A stretch of DNA of 46,672 nt from JADJLQ01 sp964405735 (lineage in GTDB: Bacteria; Bacteroidota; Bacteroidia; Chitinophagales; Saprospiraceae). Of the stretch, positions 25,801-33,962 are shown piece by piece. The DNA is taken from assembly GCA_964405735.1 (NCBI GenBank), contig CAYOPD010000021.1, positions 1-46,672 on the forward strand, written 5' to 3'. The notes under the pieces were generated by a model, which made no database searches, had not been told where the DNA came from, and saw nothing but the letters and a program-made list of their open reading frames with translations. The position numbers and the translations under genes are program-made. The number at the start of each line of letters is the position of its first letter. Position 1 is the stretch's first letter.

Positions 25801-25984
25801 ATTCCTCAATAAAACATTCCAATTCAAACAGGAGGAAATGGATATCGTTGGGCAGCAAATCACAGACACCTTTCAAAAAATCCTGAATCACGAATTTGAC
25901 CTGGGTTGTGAAAAACCGGAATGTGAGTGGTGCAATTATATCAGAACCCGCGATATCATACTCAGGCGACAAGAGGCTGACTAA
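22799..25984 (+). CDS. UvrD/Rep-type helicase fused to RecB-like nuclease
   Basis: 1061 residues. The superfamily 1A helicase part has Walker A GPGTGKT (52-58), DEFQDTN near 285, GDDDQAIYRFQGA near 316, ENYRST, TAHGSKGKEF near 655 and RRLFYVSMTRAKK near 707. The C-terminal part is a PD-(D/E)XK nuclease: LDQ near 922 and IVDFKSGRG near 935. Cys806 (in LECPRRF) and Cys1037, Cys1042, Cys1045 (CEKPECEWC) are spaced like the iron-sulfur staple of AddB/Cas4-type nucleases. The architecture recalls AdnB/AddA end-resection enzymes, so double-strand-break processing is likely. No partner subunit is adjacent; the upstream gene is a lipoprotein overlapping by 4 bp. Confidence 0.93.
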   Translation: MKKKTTIPAPDLFSIPEKKKLKERFYEALSMLNSGQREAVESIEGPVMVLAGPGTGKTQVLAARYGNILETTDTSIRQILCLTYSEAGVQAMRDRLFQFIGPASHEAQIFTYHAFCNKVIQENPEYFFDYKKFRLASDLQRYELIEKILLELPDDHVLQRLIGDRHWDIRRLASQYDSIKKEQRDLPKLIEAIRQHIELMDADPDYRYKRPGKSGNKGDLKPDYYQDKARYERAIDALKTFDTYASKMAEQQWMDFNDMLLQVQKAFQEHPGLLARYQENYLYFLVDEFQDTNVIQNNVLLGLCDYWEQPNLFVVGDDDQAIYRFQGADQQNLVTILNRYPDIKIICITENYRSTQSLLDAADAIIEPLEERIHKLELEIPAQIRMKINKKLVAGRGSKEDRPPELRVYQNPQQETLALFDHIRTLWKTNPGSLGEHAVIFRRNKTVQDLVYLLELSGIPINFRSTRNLLEEPLIRHLVLLLEYLQAEFLQKNSGEPFLIQLLYLPYWGLDPHDVSTLAWLERKTRENKNLAGKILDPESWPEAGFKNRPALAAFITSTLEWIKSLPPVQTLSLITEDILRKSGMLSWALNSMDRNWHLRAINSFLAMIRNEVQENPAMDMSALLERIHKMENFTIYMPLESQYAAEQGINLLTAHGSKGKEFESVWIMNVLAQDWEDYFMGSEQPYKIPEGLKQLEQSKASQKHDERRLFYVSMTRAKKSLVVSWSSATIDQKPLKESVFASELRQFLKSDPPIQQVDENLLREKFQLIQNKKSTPPELLDHDLISQYCADFEMSSTDLDKYLECPRRFYFEEILRTPQAPNAHIGLGIAVHEALFDFFNASLKAPGLSADYMVDFFIARMKKHEWYFTRDEYEGLVRRFTHQLPLFYNQHRQVWEGCRDHRLEYYLDHIHYEHVPIHGKLDQVLVKDGHALIVDFKSGRGDSASSKDKLKTPLRSSLGGNYWRQACFYKILLEKDPNKKWDVTEAHILFLQANKLEQGGFLNKTFQFKQEEMDIVGQQITDTFQKILNHEFDLGCEKPECEWCNYIRTRDIILRRQEAD

Positions 25985-26136
25985 AAGGTTCCTACATCGA
26001 CACAGCGTGGCGAAAGTTCACAAATCGAAAAACTTAAACATCAGAACATTAATATTTTGTGTTCGTTGTCGTCTTTTTGGAATAAGAATATAGTGTTATT
26101 TGGTCATCCCCAGATGCCTGAACCATCAACGATCTC

Positions 26137-28845
26137 CTATTTATTGTCCAATGTTTTTACCAAGAGCACAAAGGATAAGACGGCTGTGGCCTGGGCGAGC
26201 GTATCAGCTAAAACTCTTGTCCACTCCACTTTTTTCCTGGTATCGTCACCGGTCCGCTGTTTCCGCAGTTTTTCACCAACTTTTACAACTGCCCCTTTTT
26301 CAACTACAGGATACACTTTAAAAAGCAGGAAGTTTTTGGTCCTGGATATCCTTCCGTTGGGCTGTTCAACCGTAATTCTCTTTCTTGAACCCTCTTTGGA
26401 TACCCCGGCGGCATATTCGTCCACATAATATTTTGCATTTTTCCCGGGATTGTAGGCGATGTTTATCCTGTTAAAATCAGAGAGCAGCTTTTCCTGGTAT
26501 AATTCCCTGGCATCCGTAGCTCCAAGAATGGTAACAAAATCAATGATCTTGGGAATGGTAAGCCGGTCTCCGTTTTTGAGCACCAGATTCTCAGGTGATC
26601 CGGGTGAGCTAAGGGCTTCCTGCATTTTAAAGATGATATAACCGGTATTGGATTCAGCCCGGTAAAGTGTGGCCCCGTTTAAAAAGGCTTCTGCGGTAGC
26701 ACCTCCGGCTCTCTTTAGAATGTCTGAGATGGTTTCATTTTCCTTGAGCAAAGAATAAGTGCCTGGAAACTGAACCTCGCCCACAATTTCAATATTTTGT
26801 TGCAATTCAAACTGCGGCACAGCCCTTACCTGGACCTGATCAAAAGGACGCAATACAAAATCAGGTTGTGCTTGCCCGGGGGCCGTTATATCCCGGTCCA
26901 GGTTAAGAGTGGCAACGACGGTCCGGGTCGGCTGGTTTTCATCCATGGTGATCCTGAATACTTCAATTCGGTTGGTTGCAGCGGACAGGGTGAAGCCCCC
27001 GGCCAAAACCACCAAATCTTTGAGCGTTACCCCGGGCCCATATGTAAACGTCCCTGGATTTCTCACCGCGCCTGATATGGAGACGAACGTGGTGTCGTAA
27101 AAAGAACGGTCACTATACAATAACAATTCATCATCGGGCTCAAGAATTAAATCTTCCGAAGATCCCGGACTGGCAAGAGCCTGCCTTGAATTAAAATTGA
27201 TATAATCGCGATCTACATAATTGAGTTTATTGATCCTCCGGATATGACCGAAATCAAGGGCATCGGGCAGGAGGCCTCCGCTCATGGTGATCATATCGCT
27301 GACCCGGAGGTTGCGTTGGAAATCATAAGGAATCTTTACCGGGTTCCGTACAGCCCCGGACACGGACACATAGGCTGAATCGAGAAAATAAGAAAGGGAA
27401 TAGACCATGACCCGGTCCCTGGCTTTCAATAAAATATTTTCCGGGCCGCCTTTGTTTTCCTGGATGGCCCGGATGTGGATGCGGTTGACTGAATAGTTTC
27501 CGTTTTCGTTGAGTCGCATCAGGAAAGCCAGATCGGTTTTAGCGCCAAAAAGCAGGTTTCCTTTCTCCAGCAGGTCTGATACACGCATGCCCTCCGCAAA
27601 CTGATAGAATCCCGGGGCCTGGACCTGGCCCTCGATCTGAACATATTGTTCCAACAAGGTGGTAATGGCATTGATCTTTACTACATCTCCACTTAGTAGG
27701 GTGTAATCGGATTTATTTTCCAGCAGTTCTCTCAGGGGCACGTCGATAATCTGCGGTTTGTCATCAATATACCGTTGCACCTGGATGTTTTTCCGATAAG
27801 CTTCGTCTTTCAGCCCGCCTGCATATTCAAGTAATTTAACCAGGTTTTCACCGGCTGCCAGTTCATACCGCATTGGGCGTTTTACAGCACCCTGGACGGC
27901 GACCACCCGCTCTGCGACCGGGATATGTATGATGTCGTTCTGCTCCAGGTAGAGGTCCTGGGCAACGGCCGGGTTGGCGATAAATTCATAAACATCAATT
28001 TTTTTGACCGTCCGTCCCCGGATCAGCCTTATGTTCCGGACACTCCCGATATCATTGGGGCCTCCGGCTGCGACCAGGGCATTGATGGCCGTATTGGTGG
28101 CAGGCAAGCGGAAAGTTCCGATCTGGGAGGCTTCTCCGAATATATTCACACTGATCTCCCGGGAATAATCGATGGTCATTTCAAATTCATTGGGCTGAAA
28201 TGTATAATACGAAGCCATTGTTTTCCGGATCACCTCCCTGGCCTGCTGATAGGTAAGGCCTTTAATGTATATTCTAGGGAAGTTGGACAACTGAATATAT
28301 CCCTGGGCATTGATCTCAAGATTTTTAAAATCCACCCTTGACCGTCCGAATACATGGACATTTACAACGTCCCCGACACCCAAAACATAGGTTTCAGGCG
28401 GTTTAATATTTTCAGAGCGGTTATAGGCCTCGATGCTTTTATTTCTGAATAATTCCTGGCCATATATTCTCAAGGGATTTGTGGTATCCGGAAGTTTTGT
28501 TATTAAGCTGTCTTTCTGAGGAAAGATCATGGTATCGGACAAGGGCGTCCTGACCAGTGATTTTATGGTATCGGTAATCCGTCCGGTTTTCTCCCTTTCC
28601 AACTCGCCAATGGTTTCCTGAATGATGGTTTGAAAACGAAGCACCTGTTCCGAGGTCAGATTTTGCAGGTTATTCAGATTAACCCCTTTCTCAAGCAGCC
28701 TGGCCTGCAATTCCTGCTCGGAAATACCTCTACGCTGCAGCTCGGACTGCAGCTGGGAGGCCTGTGCAGGGATTTGGGCATCAAGGTCCAAGACCAGACT
28801 CCAAAGAAGGGCGAACAAAAAACTGTATCTGAACAAATTCAACAT
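26137..28845 (-). CDS. Polysaccharide export (OPX/Wza-like) protein with six SLBB domains
   Basis: 902 residues from ATG 28845, four bases after the rfbB stop and directly before a signal peptide (LFRYSFLFALLWSLVLDLDAQ region). An ATG 30 bp upstream overlaps rfbB. After a Gln/Leu-rich helical segment comes a poly-export domain (YVLGVGDVVNVHVFG near residue 160). Six SLBB-type repeats follow, recognised by successive V-x-GAV/GEV-x-x-P-G-x-Y/F ... L-x-x-x-GG patterns. A C-terminal hydrophobic segment (AQATAVLSFVLLVKTL) may cross the outer membrane. Such proteins form the channel for capsule or exopolysaccharide. Third gene of the UXS-rfbB-OPX operon. Confidence 0.93.
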   Translation of the reverse strand: MLNLFRYSFLFALLWSLVLDLDAQIPAQASQLQSELQRRGISEQELQARLLEKGVNLNNLQNLTSEQVLRFQTIIQETIGELEREKTGRITDTIKSLVRTPLSDTMIFPQKDSLITKLPDTTNPLRIYGQELFRNKSIEAYNRSENIKPPETYVLGVGDVVNVHVFGRSRVDFKNLEINAQGYIQLSNFPRIYIKGLTYQQAREVIRKTMASYYTFQPNEFEMTIDYSREISVNIFGEASQIGTFRLPATNTAINALVAAGGPNDIGSVRNIRLIRGRTVKKIDVYEFIANPAVAQDLYLEQNDIIHIPVAERVVAVQGAVKRPMRYELAAGENLVKLLEYAGGLKDEAYRKNIQVQRYIDDKPQIIDVPLRELLENKSDYTLLSGDVVKINAITTLLEQYVQIEGQVQAPGFYQFAEGMRVSDLLEKGNLLFGAKTDLAFLMRLNENGNYSVNRIHIRAIQENKGGPENILLKARDRVMVYSLSYFLDSAYVSVSGAVRNPVKIPYDFQRNLRVSDMITMSGGLLPDALDFGHIRRINKLNYVDRDYINFNSRQALASPGSSEDLILEPDDELLLYSDRSFYDTTFVSISGAVRNPGTFTYGPGVTLKDLVVLAGGFTLSAATNRIEVFRITMDENQPTRTVVATLNLDRDITAPGQAQPDFVLRPFDQVQVRAVPQFELQQNIEIVGEVQFPGTYSLLKENETISDILKRAGGATAEAFLNGATLYRAESNTGYIIFKMQEALSSPGSPENLVLKNGDRLTIPKIIDFVTILGATDARELYQEKLLSDFNRINIAYNPGKNAKYYVDEYAAGVSKEGSRKRITVEQPNGRISRTKNFLLFKVYPVVEKGAVVKVGEKLRKQRTGDDTRKKVEWTRVLADTLAQATAVLSFVLLVKTLDNK

Positions 28846-28849
28846 TTCG

Positions 28850-29905
28850 TCAACGATTTTGATATTGTTGTTCATAATACGCCTGGTAAGCCCCTGAAGT
28901 CACCTCAGCCAGCCATTCTTTTTCCTTTAGATACCAATCAACGGTCATTTCCATTCCCATTTCCGGTTTTAGGGCGGGTACCCAACCCAGGGTTTTTTCC
29001 AGTTTTGCAGCATTAATGGCATATCGCTGGTCATGACCCGGCCGGTCTTTGACAAACCGGATCAGATTTTCCGAATGTCCGGGAGTCCGCCCAAGCTTAC
29101 GGTCCATGATTTTACACAATAATCGCACCAAATCAATGTTCCTGAGCTCATTGTGCCCTCCGACGACATAGGTTTCCCCGGTTTTACCCCGGTGGGCGAT
29201 CAGGTCGATGGCGTCAATATGGTCCTGGACATAAAGCCAGTCGCGGATATTGGTCCCATCGCCATAAACCGGGATGGGTTTTTCATGCAGGATATTCTGG
29301 ATCACGACCGGGATCAGTTTTTCAGGAAACTGGTAAGGACCGTAATTATTTGAACAATTCGAAATGATGACAGGGATATGATAGGTGTGGTGGTAGGCGC
29401 GTACAAAATGGTCCGACGATGCCTTAGATGCGGAATATGGAGAGCGGGGATCATAAGCGGTATCCTCCGTAAAATATCCTTCGGCGCCCAGGCTGCCAAA
29501 CACTTCATCGGTAGAGATATGATAAAATAATTTACCAATGAGATCCTTCCAGTGTTTACGTGCGGCCAGGAGAAGGTTGGCAGTGCCCAGCACATTGGTC
29601 TCAATGAAGGCCAGGGGGTCCATGATCGAACGGTCCACATGGGACTCTGCCGCAAAATGCATGACCCAGTCCGGCCTATACCGGTCGAAAATCCGGTCCA
29701 GGGCATCCCGGTCCCGGATATCGGCTTTTTCAAAATGATAGTTGGGATGATCCTGGATATCCTTCAGGTTGTTGAGATTTCCTGCGTAAGTAAGGGCATC
29801 CAGGTTGACGATCCGGTAAGGATATTTTTTAAGATAATGCCGCACGGCATGGGATCCGATGAAACCTGCTCCTCCCGTGATCAATATCGTTCTGTCTGTC
29901 TCCAT
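28850..29905 (-). CDS. rfbB: dTDP-glucose 4,6-dehydratase
   Basis: 351 residues, extended SDR. Converts dTDP-glucose to dTDP-4-keto-6-deoxyglucose for rhamnose and other deoxysugars. Seen: ITGGAGFIGSH (NAD loop), LDALTYAGN, HFAAESHVDRS, ISTDEVFGSL with the catalytic Asp-Glu, YSASKASSDH (Tyr-Lys), SNNYGPYQFPEKLIP and GDGTNIRDWLYVQDH. Its ATG overlaps the stop of the UXS gene (TAATG). No other rml genes are in the window. Confidence 0.96.
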   Translation of the reverse strand: METDRTILITGGAGFIGSHAVRHYLKKYPYRIVNLDALTYAGNLNNLKDIQDHPNYHFEKADIRDRDALDRIFDRYRPDWVMHFAAESHVDRSIMDPLAFIETNVLGTANLLLAARKHWKDLIGKLFYHISTDEVFGSLGAEGYFTEDTAYDPRSPYSASKASSDHFVRAYHHTYHIPVIISNCSNNYGPYQFPEKLIPVVIQNILHEKPIPVYGDGTNIRDWLYVQDHIDAIDLIAHRGKTGETYVVGGHNELRNIDLVRLLCKIMDRKLGRTPGHSENLIRFVKDRPGHDQRYAINAAKLEKTLGWVPALKPEMGMEMTVDWYLKEKEWLAEVTSGAYQAYYEQQYQNR

Positions 29906-30840
29906 TATTTCAGGACATTTTTAAAGTATTCCAGGGTATGTTTGAAACCCTCCCGACGGGTGATTTTGGGTTCCCAGTCCAGGATGGACCTGGCTCTGGA
30001 AATATCTGGTTGCCGGGTTTTCGGGTCATCGACCGGAAGAGGTTTAAACACAATTTGTGACCGGCCGCCCACCAGGTGCAATACCTCTTTTGCGGCTTCA
30101 AGAAGGGTGATTTCATCCGGGTTGCCCAGGTTGACCGGCAAGTGGTATTCACGGAGTAAGAGCCTGTAAATGCCTTCGACCAGGTCATCGACATAACAGA
30201 AAGACCTGGTCTGGGAGCCATCGCCAAACACCGTGAGGTCTTCGCCCCGAATGGCCTGCGAAAAAAAGGCCGGCAAAGCACGTCCATCTTCAACACGCAT
30301 TCTGGGCCCATAAGTATTGAATATACGCACGATCCGGGTCTCCAGGCCATGATAATTATGGTAAGCCATGGTGATCGCTTCCTGGAATCTTTTTGCTTCA
30401 TCGTATACGCCGCGCGGACCAATAGGATTTACATTTCCCCAATATTCTTCCCGTTGAGGATGTTCGAGCGGGTCTCCATAAACTTCCGACGTGGATGCGA
30501 TCAGGATCCTTGATTTTTTTTGCCTGGCCAGGCCCAGCAGATTGTGGGTACCCAAAGACCCTACTTTCAATGTTTGAATGGGCATTCTGAGATAATCGAT
30601 CGGACTCGCCGGTGATGCAAAATGCAGGATATAATCCAATGGACCGGGTACAAAAACAAATTTGCTGACATCGTGGTGATAAAACTCGAATTCCCTCAGC
30701 TTAAACAAATGTTCGATATTATTCAGGCTTCCCGTGACCAGGTTGTCCATACCTATGACCGTATAACCCTCCCGGATAAAACGGTCGCATAGGTGGGATC
30801 CCAGAAATCCGGCGGCGCCGGTAATCAACACTTTTTTCAT
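29905..30840 (-). CDS. UDP-glucuronate decarboxylase (UXS-like)
   Basis: 311 residues, extended SDR that makes UDP-xylose from UDP-glucuronate. The family is indicated by ITGAAGFLGSHLCDRFI, GSLNNIEHL, LHFASPASPIDY, ASTSEVYGDPLEHPQ, EYWGNVNPIGPRGVYDEAKR (with Tyr and Lys), and FNTYGPRMRVEDGR, all typical of UXS rather than epimerases. First gene of the polysaccharide operon, with a TATATTTG promoter-like site 21 bp upstream. Confidence 0.93.
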   Translation of the reverse strand: MKKVLITGAAGFLGSHLCDRFIREGYTVIGMDNLVTGSLNNIEHLFKLREFEFYHHDVSKFVFVPGPLDYILHFASPASPIDYLRMPIQTLKVGSLGTHNLLGLARQKKSRILIASTSEVYGDPLEHPQREEYWGNVNPIGPRGVYDEAKRFQEAITMAYHNYHGLETRIVRIFNTYGPRMRVEDGRALPAFFSQAIRGEDLTVFGDGSQTRSFCYVDDLVEGIYRLLLREYHLPVNLGNPDEITLLEAAKEVLHLVGGRSQIVFKPLPVDDPKTRQPDISRARSILDWEPKITRREGFKHTLEYFKNVLK

Positions 30841-30860
30841 CTCCGATATCTAGAAGGAGG

Positions 30861-30868
30861 CAAATATA
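30861..30868 (-). promoter_or_regulatory. -7 promoter element for UXS-rfbB-OPX operon
   Basis: The minus strand reads TATATTTG, a full TAnnTTTG match, 20 bp before the UXS ATG. The -33 region lies in the purine-rich arm of the neighbouring inverted repeat and has no TTTG. Confidence 0.45.
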
Positions 30869-30874
30869 CGAGAT

Positions 30875-30985
30875 AGGTAAGAGGAGAGAGGTAAGAGGTT
30901 AGAGGAGAGAGATAAGAGGTGCGAGTAGATTTCACTCTGACCTCTAACCTCTCACCTCAGACCTTTAACTCCTCTCCTCTTACCT
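30875..30985. repeat. Large purine/pyrimidine inverted repeat
   Basis: The left half is built from AGGTAAGAGG/GAGGAGAG words and the right half from their complements. Perfect paired arms include 30875-30888 with 30972-30985 (14 bp) and 30895-30905 with 30941-30951 (11 bp). The whole can fold into one long imperfect hairpin. It fills the divergent spacer between the polysaccharide operon and the barrel gene. Confidence 0.85.
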
Positions 30986-31003
30986 TTTAATTATTTTCAC
31001 CCC

Positions 31004-31735
31004 GTGAAAAGGTCCCTGGCATTTATACTATTCTTTGGCTGGACTTGCCTTGGATTCGCCACGACAAACTTTACTGACAGTCTGCCAAAGGGATTGTTGA
31101 GCCTGGGATACGGGTACCAGCTGAGCCTCTTTGACCTGAATGGACGTTATGGCGGGCATGGAACATTGCATGGCAGTTTCGGTTTTATTCGCAGAGCGTG
31201 GGAAGCCGGCCTGGATGCCGAATTCTTTTTTAGCGCAAACGTAAAGGAGGATGTGCTGGCCCCCCTGAGGGCACCCGGAGGAGAACTGATCGGCGAGGAC
31301 CACCAACTTGCCGAAGTCGATCTCAGGATGAGGGGTTCGTTCCTGGGTTTGCACCTTGGCAGATCTTTCAGGCTGGGCAGCCAGGTCATGGTCCTGAGTG
31401 CCAGAGGAGGTTGGTTGGCACACTGGATCCGTTTTCAGAATCCTGGAAATACATTTAAACCGATTCAAGGGGATTACCGGGCGGGATATGACCGTTTCTC
31501 CTCAGGTTTCGCGATTGGGGAACAACTGGCATACAGGCATCTGGGAAGAAACCGGCTTATCCATTTTGAAATTGCCCTGACATTCAGCCAGGGCTTCACC
31601 AGGCTGAAAAGGAATGTCCAGCTGGATGATCCCGAGGTTAAACCCAATAACCGTTTTGACGGACTGGCCGGATTGCAAGCCCGGTGGATCATTCCCATTT
31701 ATACCAAAAAAGATCCGGGTACTTTGTATTACTGA
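31004..31735 (+). CDS. Probable outer-membrane beta-barrel protein
   Basis: 243 residues from GTG 31004; no in-frame ATG fits the signal peptide (MKRSLAFILFFGWTCLGFAT). The mature part consists of alternating hydrophobic/polar strands with aromatic ends (LLSLGYGYQLSLFDLNGRY, HGSFGFIRRAWEAGLDAEFFF, GLAGLQARWIIPIY), as in small outer-membrane barrels of Bacteroidota. No specific family is recognised. It is followed 11 bp later by waaA, so it may be co-transcribed with LPS genes. Confidence 0.75.
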   Translation: MKRSLAFILFFGWTCLGFATTNFTDSLPKGLLSLGYGYQLSLFDLNGRYGGHGTLHGSFGFIRRAWEAGLDAEFFFSANVKEDVLAPLRAPGGELIGEDHQLAEVDLRMRGSFLGLHLGRSFRLGSQVMVLSARGGWLAHWIRFQNPGNTFKPIQGDYRAGYDRFSSGFAIGEQLAYRHLGRNRLIHFEIALTFSQGFTRLKRNVQLDDPEVKPNNRFDGLAGLQARWIIPIYTKKDPGTLYY

Positions 31736-31746
31736 TCCATCGTTTC

Positions 31747-32958
31747 ATGCATTTTCTATACAATACGGCCATTCAACTTTTTTCACTGGTATTGCCCATT
31801 CTGGTCCAGCTGCAACCCAAATGGAATAAATGGTACAAGGGCAGAAAAAACCAGCAATATCCACGGTTTGAAAGCGCTCCAATTTGGGTGCATTGCGCCT
31901 CGCTGGGTGAGTTTGAGCAAGGTCGTACGGTCATGGAAGCCCTCAAACAAGAATATCCCGGCATCCCTCTCGCGCTTACTTTTTTTTCCCCTTCCGGCTA
32001 TGAAATGCGGAAGGATTACCCGGTGGCGGACTGGGTAGGTTACCTGCCCCTGGATACCCCATCGAAGGCGGCTGTATTTATTGAAAAACTGCGTCCCCGC
32101 CTGGCCATTTTTGTAAAATATGAATACTGGTTTAATCATTTGCTTATCCTGGGGCGGGAAGGCATTCCTTATGTATTTATCGCCAATGTATGGCGCCCGC
32201 ATTATTTTCCCCTTAAACCCTGGGCCGGATGGTTTTTGAACGTGATCCGGAAGGGCAGGTACTTTTTTGTCCAGGATGAGATGAGCCTGGAACTCTTGCG
32301 GAAAAAAGGATTTGAGCAGGTATTCCTGGTCGGTGATACCCGTATTGACCGGGTGGTCCAGCTTGTTGAAAATAAAAAAAATCTGCCCTACCCTGAGAAA
32401 TGGCGCGAATCAAAAATCACCTTGATCGCCGGAAGCACCTGGCCTGCGGATGAACGACTATTGGCGGTTTTTTTGAAAAGCCATCCGGAAACCGGGCTGA
32501 TCCTGGCCCCACATGAGCCCTCACGGGAAAGGATTGAGACCATCATGCAGACGTTTGCCGAATTCGCGCCTGTCCTTTATTCGCTTTGGAAGGGAGAGGA
32601 AAGCAGGGTGATTGTCGTGGACAGCATTGGATTGCTCAGCAGGCTTTATGCTTATGGCGACGCGGCTTATATCGGCGGAGGATTTGGCAAGGGAATCCAC
32701 AATACGCTTGAGGCAGCTGTATATGGAATTCCTGTATTTTTTGGTCCCCGCCATCGGAATTTTAAGGAAGCCGGCGACCTGATGGAACTCGGTTTGGCTT
32801 TCGAGGTCAATACTGCTGAAGATTTTGTTCAAAAATGGGACCGGGTCATCCCTTCGGAAGGGCCCCGTATAAAAGAACTACTCCGAATCTATTTTGATCA
32901 AAACCAGGGAGCTACTGCAAAAATCATTGACTACCTTCGCCCTCTCATTCAACGATAA
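31747..32958 (+). CDS. waaA: 3-deoxy-D-manno-octulosonic acid transferase
   Basis: 403 residues from ATG 31747; a GTG at 31684 would overlap the previous gene. Adds Kdo from CMP-Kdo to lipid IVA. An N-terminal membrane-associated helix (FLYNTAIQLFSLVLPIL) leads into a GT-B fold. Seen: WVHCASLGEFEQGR with the catalytic-type Glu, FVKYEYWFNHL, IANVWRPHYF, GSTWPADE, LAPHEPSRE and the nucleotide-sugar site YIGGGFGKGIHNTLEAAVYGIP. The stop is one base before the rfaE1 ATG. Confidence 0.95.
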   Translation: MHFLYNTAIQLFSLVLPILVQLQPKWNKWYKGRKNQQYPRFESAPIWVHCASLGEFEQGRTVMEALKQEYPGIPLALTFFSPSGYEMRKDYPVADWVGYLPLDTPSKAAVFIEKLRPRLAIFVKYEYWFNHLLILGREGIPYVFIANVWRPHYFPLKPWAGWFLNVIRKGRYFFVQDEMSLELLRKKGFEQVFLVGDTRIDRVVQLVENKKNLPYPEKWRESKITLIAGSTWPADERLLAVFLKSHPETGLILAPHEPSRERIETIMQTFAEFAPVLYSLWKGEESRVIVVDSIGLLSRLYAYGDAAYIGGGFGKGIHNTLEAAVYGIPVFFGPRHRNFKEAGDLMELGLAFEVNTAEDFVQKWDRVIPSEGPRIKELLRIYFDQNQGATAKIIDYLRPLIQR

Positions 32959-32959
32959 A

Positions 32960-33928
32960 ATGTCGGTAAAGGAAGCTTTAGATGAATTCGAGGGCAAAAA
33001 AATAATGGTGATCGGAGATATCATCCTGGATATCTACATTCACGGTACCGTCGAAAGGATCTCTCCGGAAGCACCCATCCCGATCGTCAACCATAAACAT
33101 ACCCGCCATGCGCTGGGAGGGGCGGCCAACGTAGCCGCCAACCTGAAAGGACTGGGTGCGGAAGTGACCCTGGTGTCCGCCACCGGGGAAGACCGTGAGG
33201 CCGAATACCTGGAGACCATGCTTGACCTGGAGGAGATTTCCCATGACCTGATCGCGATTAAAGACCGCCCCACGACTTCAAAAAGCAGGATTCTCGCGGC
33301 AGGACACCAAATGTTGAGGATTGACCATGAAGTTACAGAGGACCTCAGCCCGGATCAGGGTAAGTTCCTGCTTGAAAAAGTCAGGGAACGGATGAGGCAG
33401 GGCCTGCCGGCCGCTTTGGTACTCGAAGATTACAACAAAGGCCTGCTCACTGAAGAACTGATTCGTGACCTTATTGCAATAGCGAATGCCCAGAATATTC
33501 CGGTGATCGTGGACCCCAAGAAAAGCCATTTTTTCGCTTATTCCGGCTGCAGGGTCTTTAAGCCGAATTTTAAAGAATGCGCCCGCCAATTGCCATTCCC
33601 CCTGAAACCCGAAATGGAGAGCCTGCAGCAGGCCGATGCCTACCTTAGGGCGCGGCTTCATCACGGATTCAGCATGATTACTTTGGCGGAGCATGGAATC
33701 TTTATTTCTGACGGCCATCGAAGTCATCTTGTGCCGACTGAAATCCGGCAGGTATCCGACGTCAGCGGAGCCGGAGATACCGTGACTGCCATTGCAACAT
33801 TTGGTATTGTCCAGTCGTTATCTCTTGAGCTCATCGCCAGCCTGGCCAACAAGGCTGCCGGCCTGGTCTGTACCCGGCCGGGTGTGTATGCCATCCGCAA
33901 AGAAGAACTTATTCAAAACCACAATTAA
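32960..33928 (+). CDS. rfaE1: D-glycero-beta-D-manno-heptose-7-phosphate kinase (PfkB family)
   Basis: 322 residues from ATG 32960, one base after waaA; a longer TTG start at 32894 overlaps waaA. PfkB-type sugar kinase: GDIILDIYIHG, RISPEAPIPIV, GGAANVAANLKGLG, DRPTTSKSRILAAGHQMLRIDHE and the signature DVSGAGDTVTA with the catalytic Asp. The RISPEAP and LRID features point to the heptose kinase (HldA/HldE N-domain) rather than ribokinase. The nucleotidyltransferase domain of bifunctional HldE is absent. Likely role: heptose precursor for LPS core or S-layer glycan. Confidence 0.9.
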   Translation: MSVKEALDEFEGKKIMVIGDIILDIYIHGTVERISPEAPIPIVNHKHTRHALGGAANVAANLKGLGAEVTLVSATGEDREAEYLETMLDLEEISHDLIAIKDRPTTSKSRILAAGHQMLRIDHEVTEDLSPDQGKFLLEKVRERMRQGLPAALVLEDYNKGLLTEELIRDLIAIANAQNIPVIVDPKKSHFFAYSGCRVFKPNFKECARQLPFPLKPEMESLQQADAYLRARLHHGFSMITLAEHGIFISDGHRSHLVPTEIRQVSDVSGAGDTVTAIATFGIVQSLSLELIASLANKAAGLVCTRPGVYAIRKEELIQNHN

Positions 33929-33931
33929 TAC

Positions 33932-33939
33932 TATTTTTG
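33932..33939 (+). promoter_or_regulatory. -7 promoter element for PA-domain gene
   Basis: TATTTTTG, full TAnnTTTG match, 23 bp before the ATG at 33963. The -33 position has no clear TTTG. Confidence 0.45.
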
Positions 33940-33962
33940 AAACTTAAAACTTAATTATACTG

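Noticed and set aside
25985..26136. Terminator or small RNA between the convergent helicase and OPX genes
   Set aside because: No stable hairpin with a T-tract and no conserved RNA pattern was seen.
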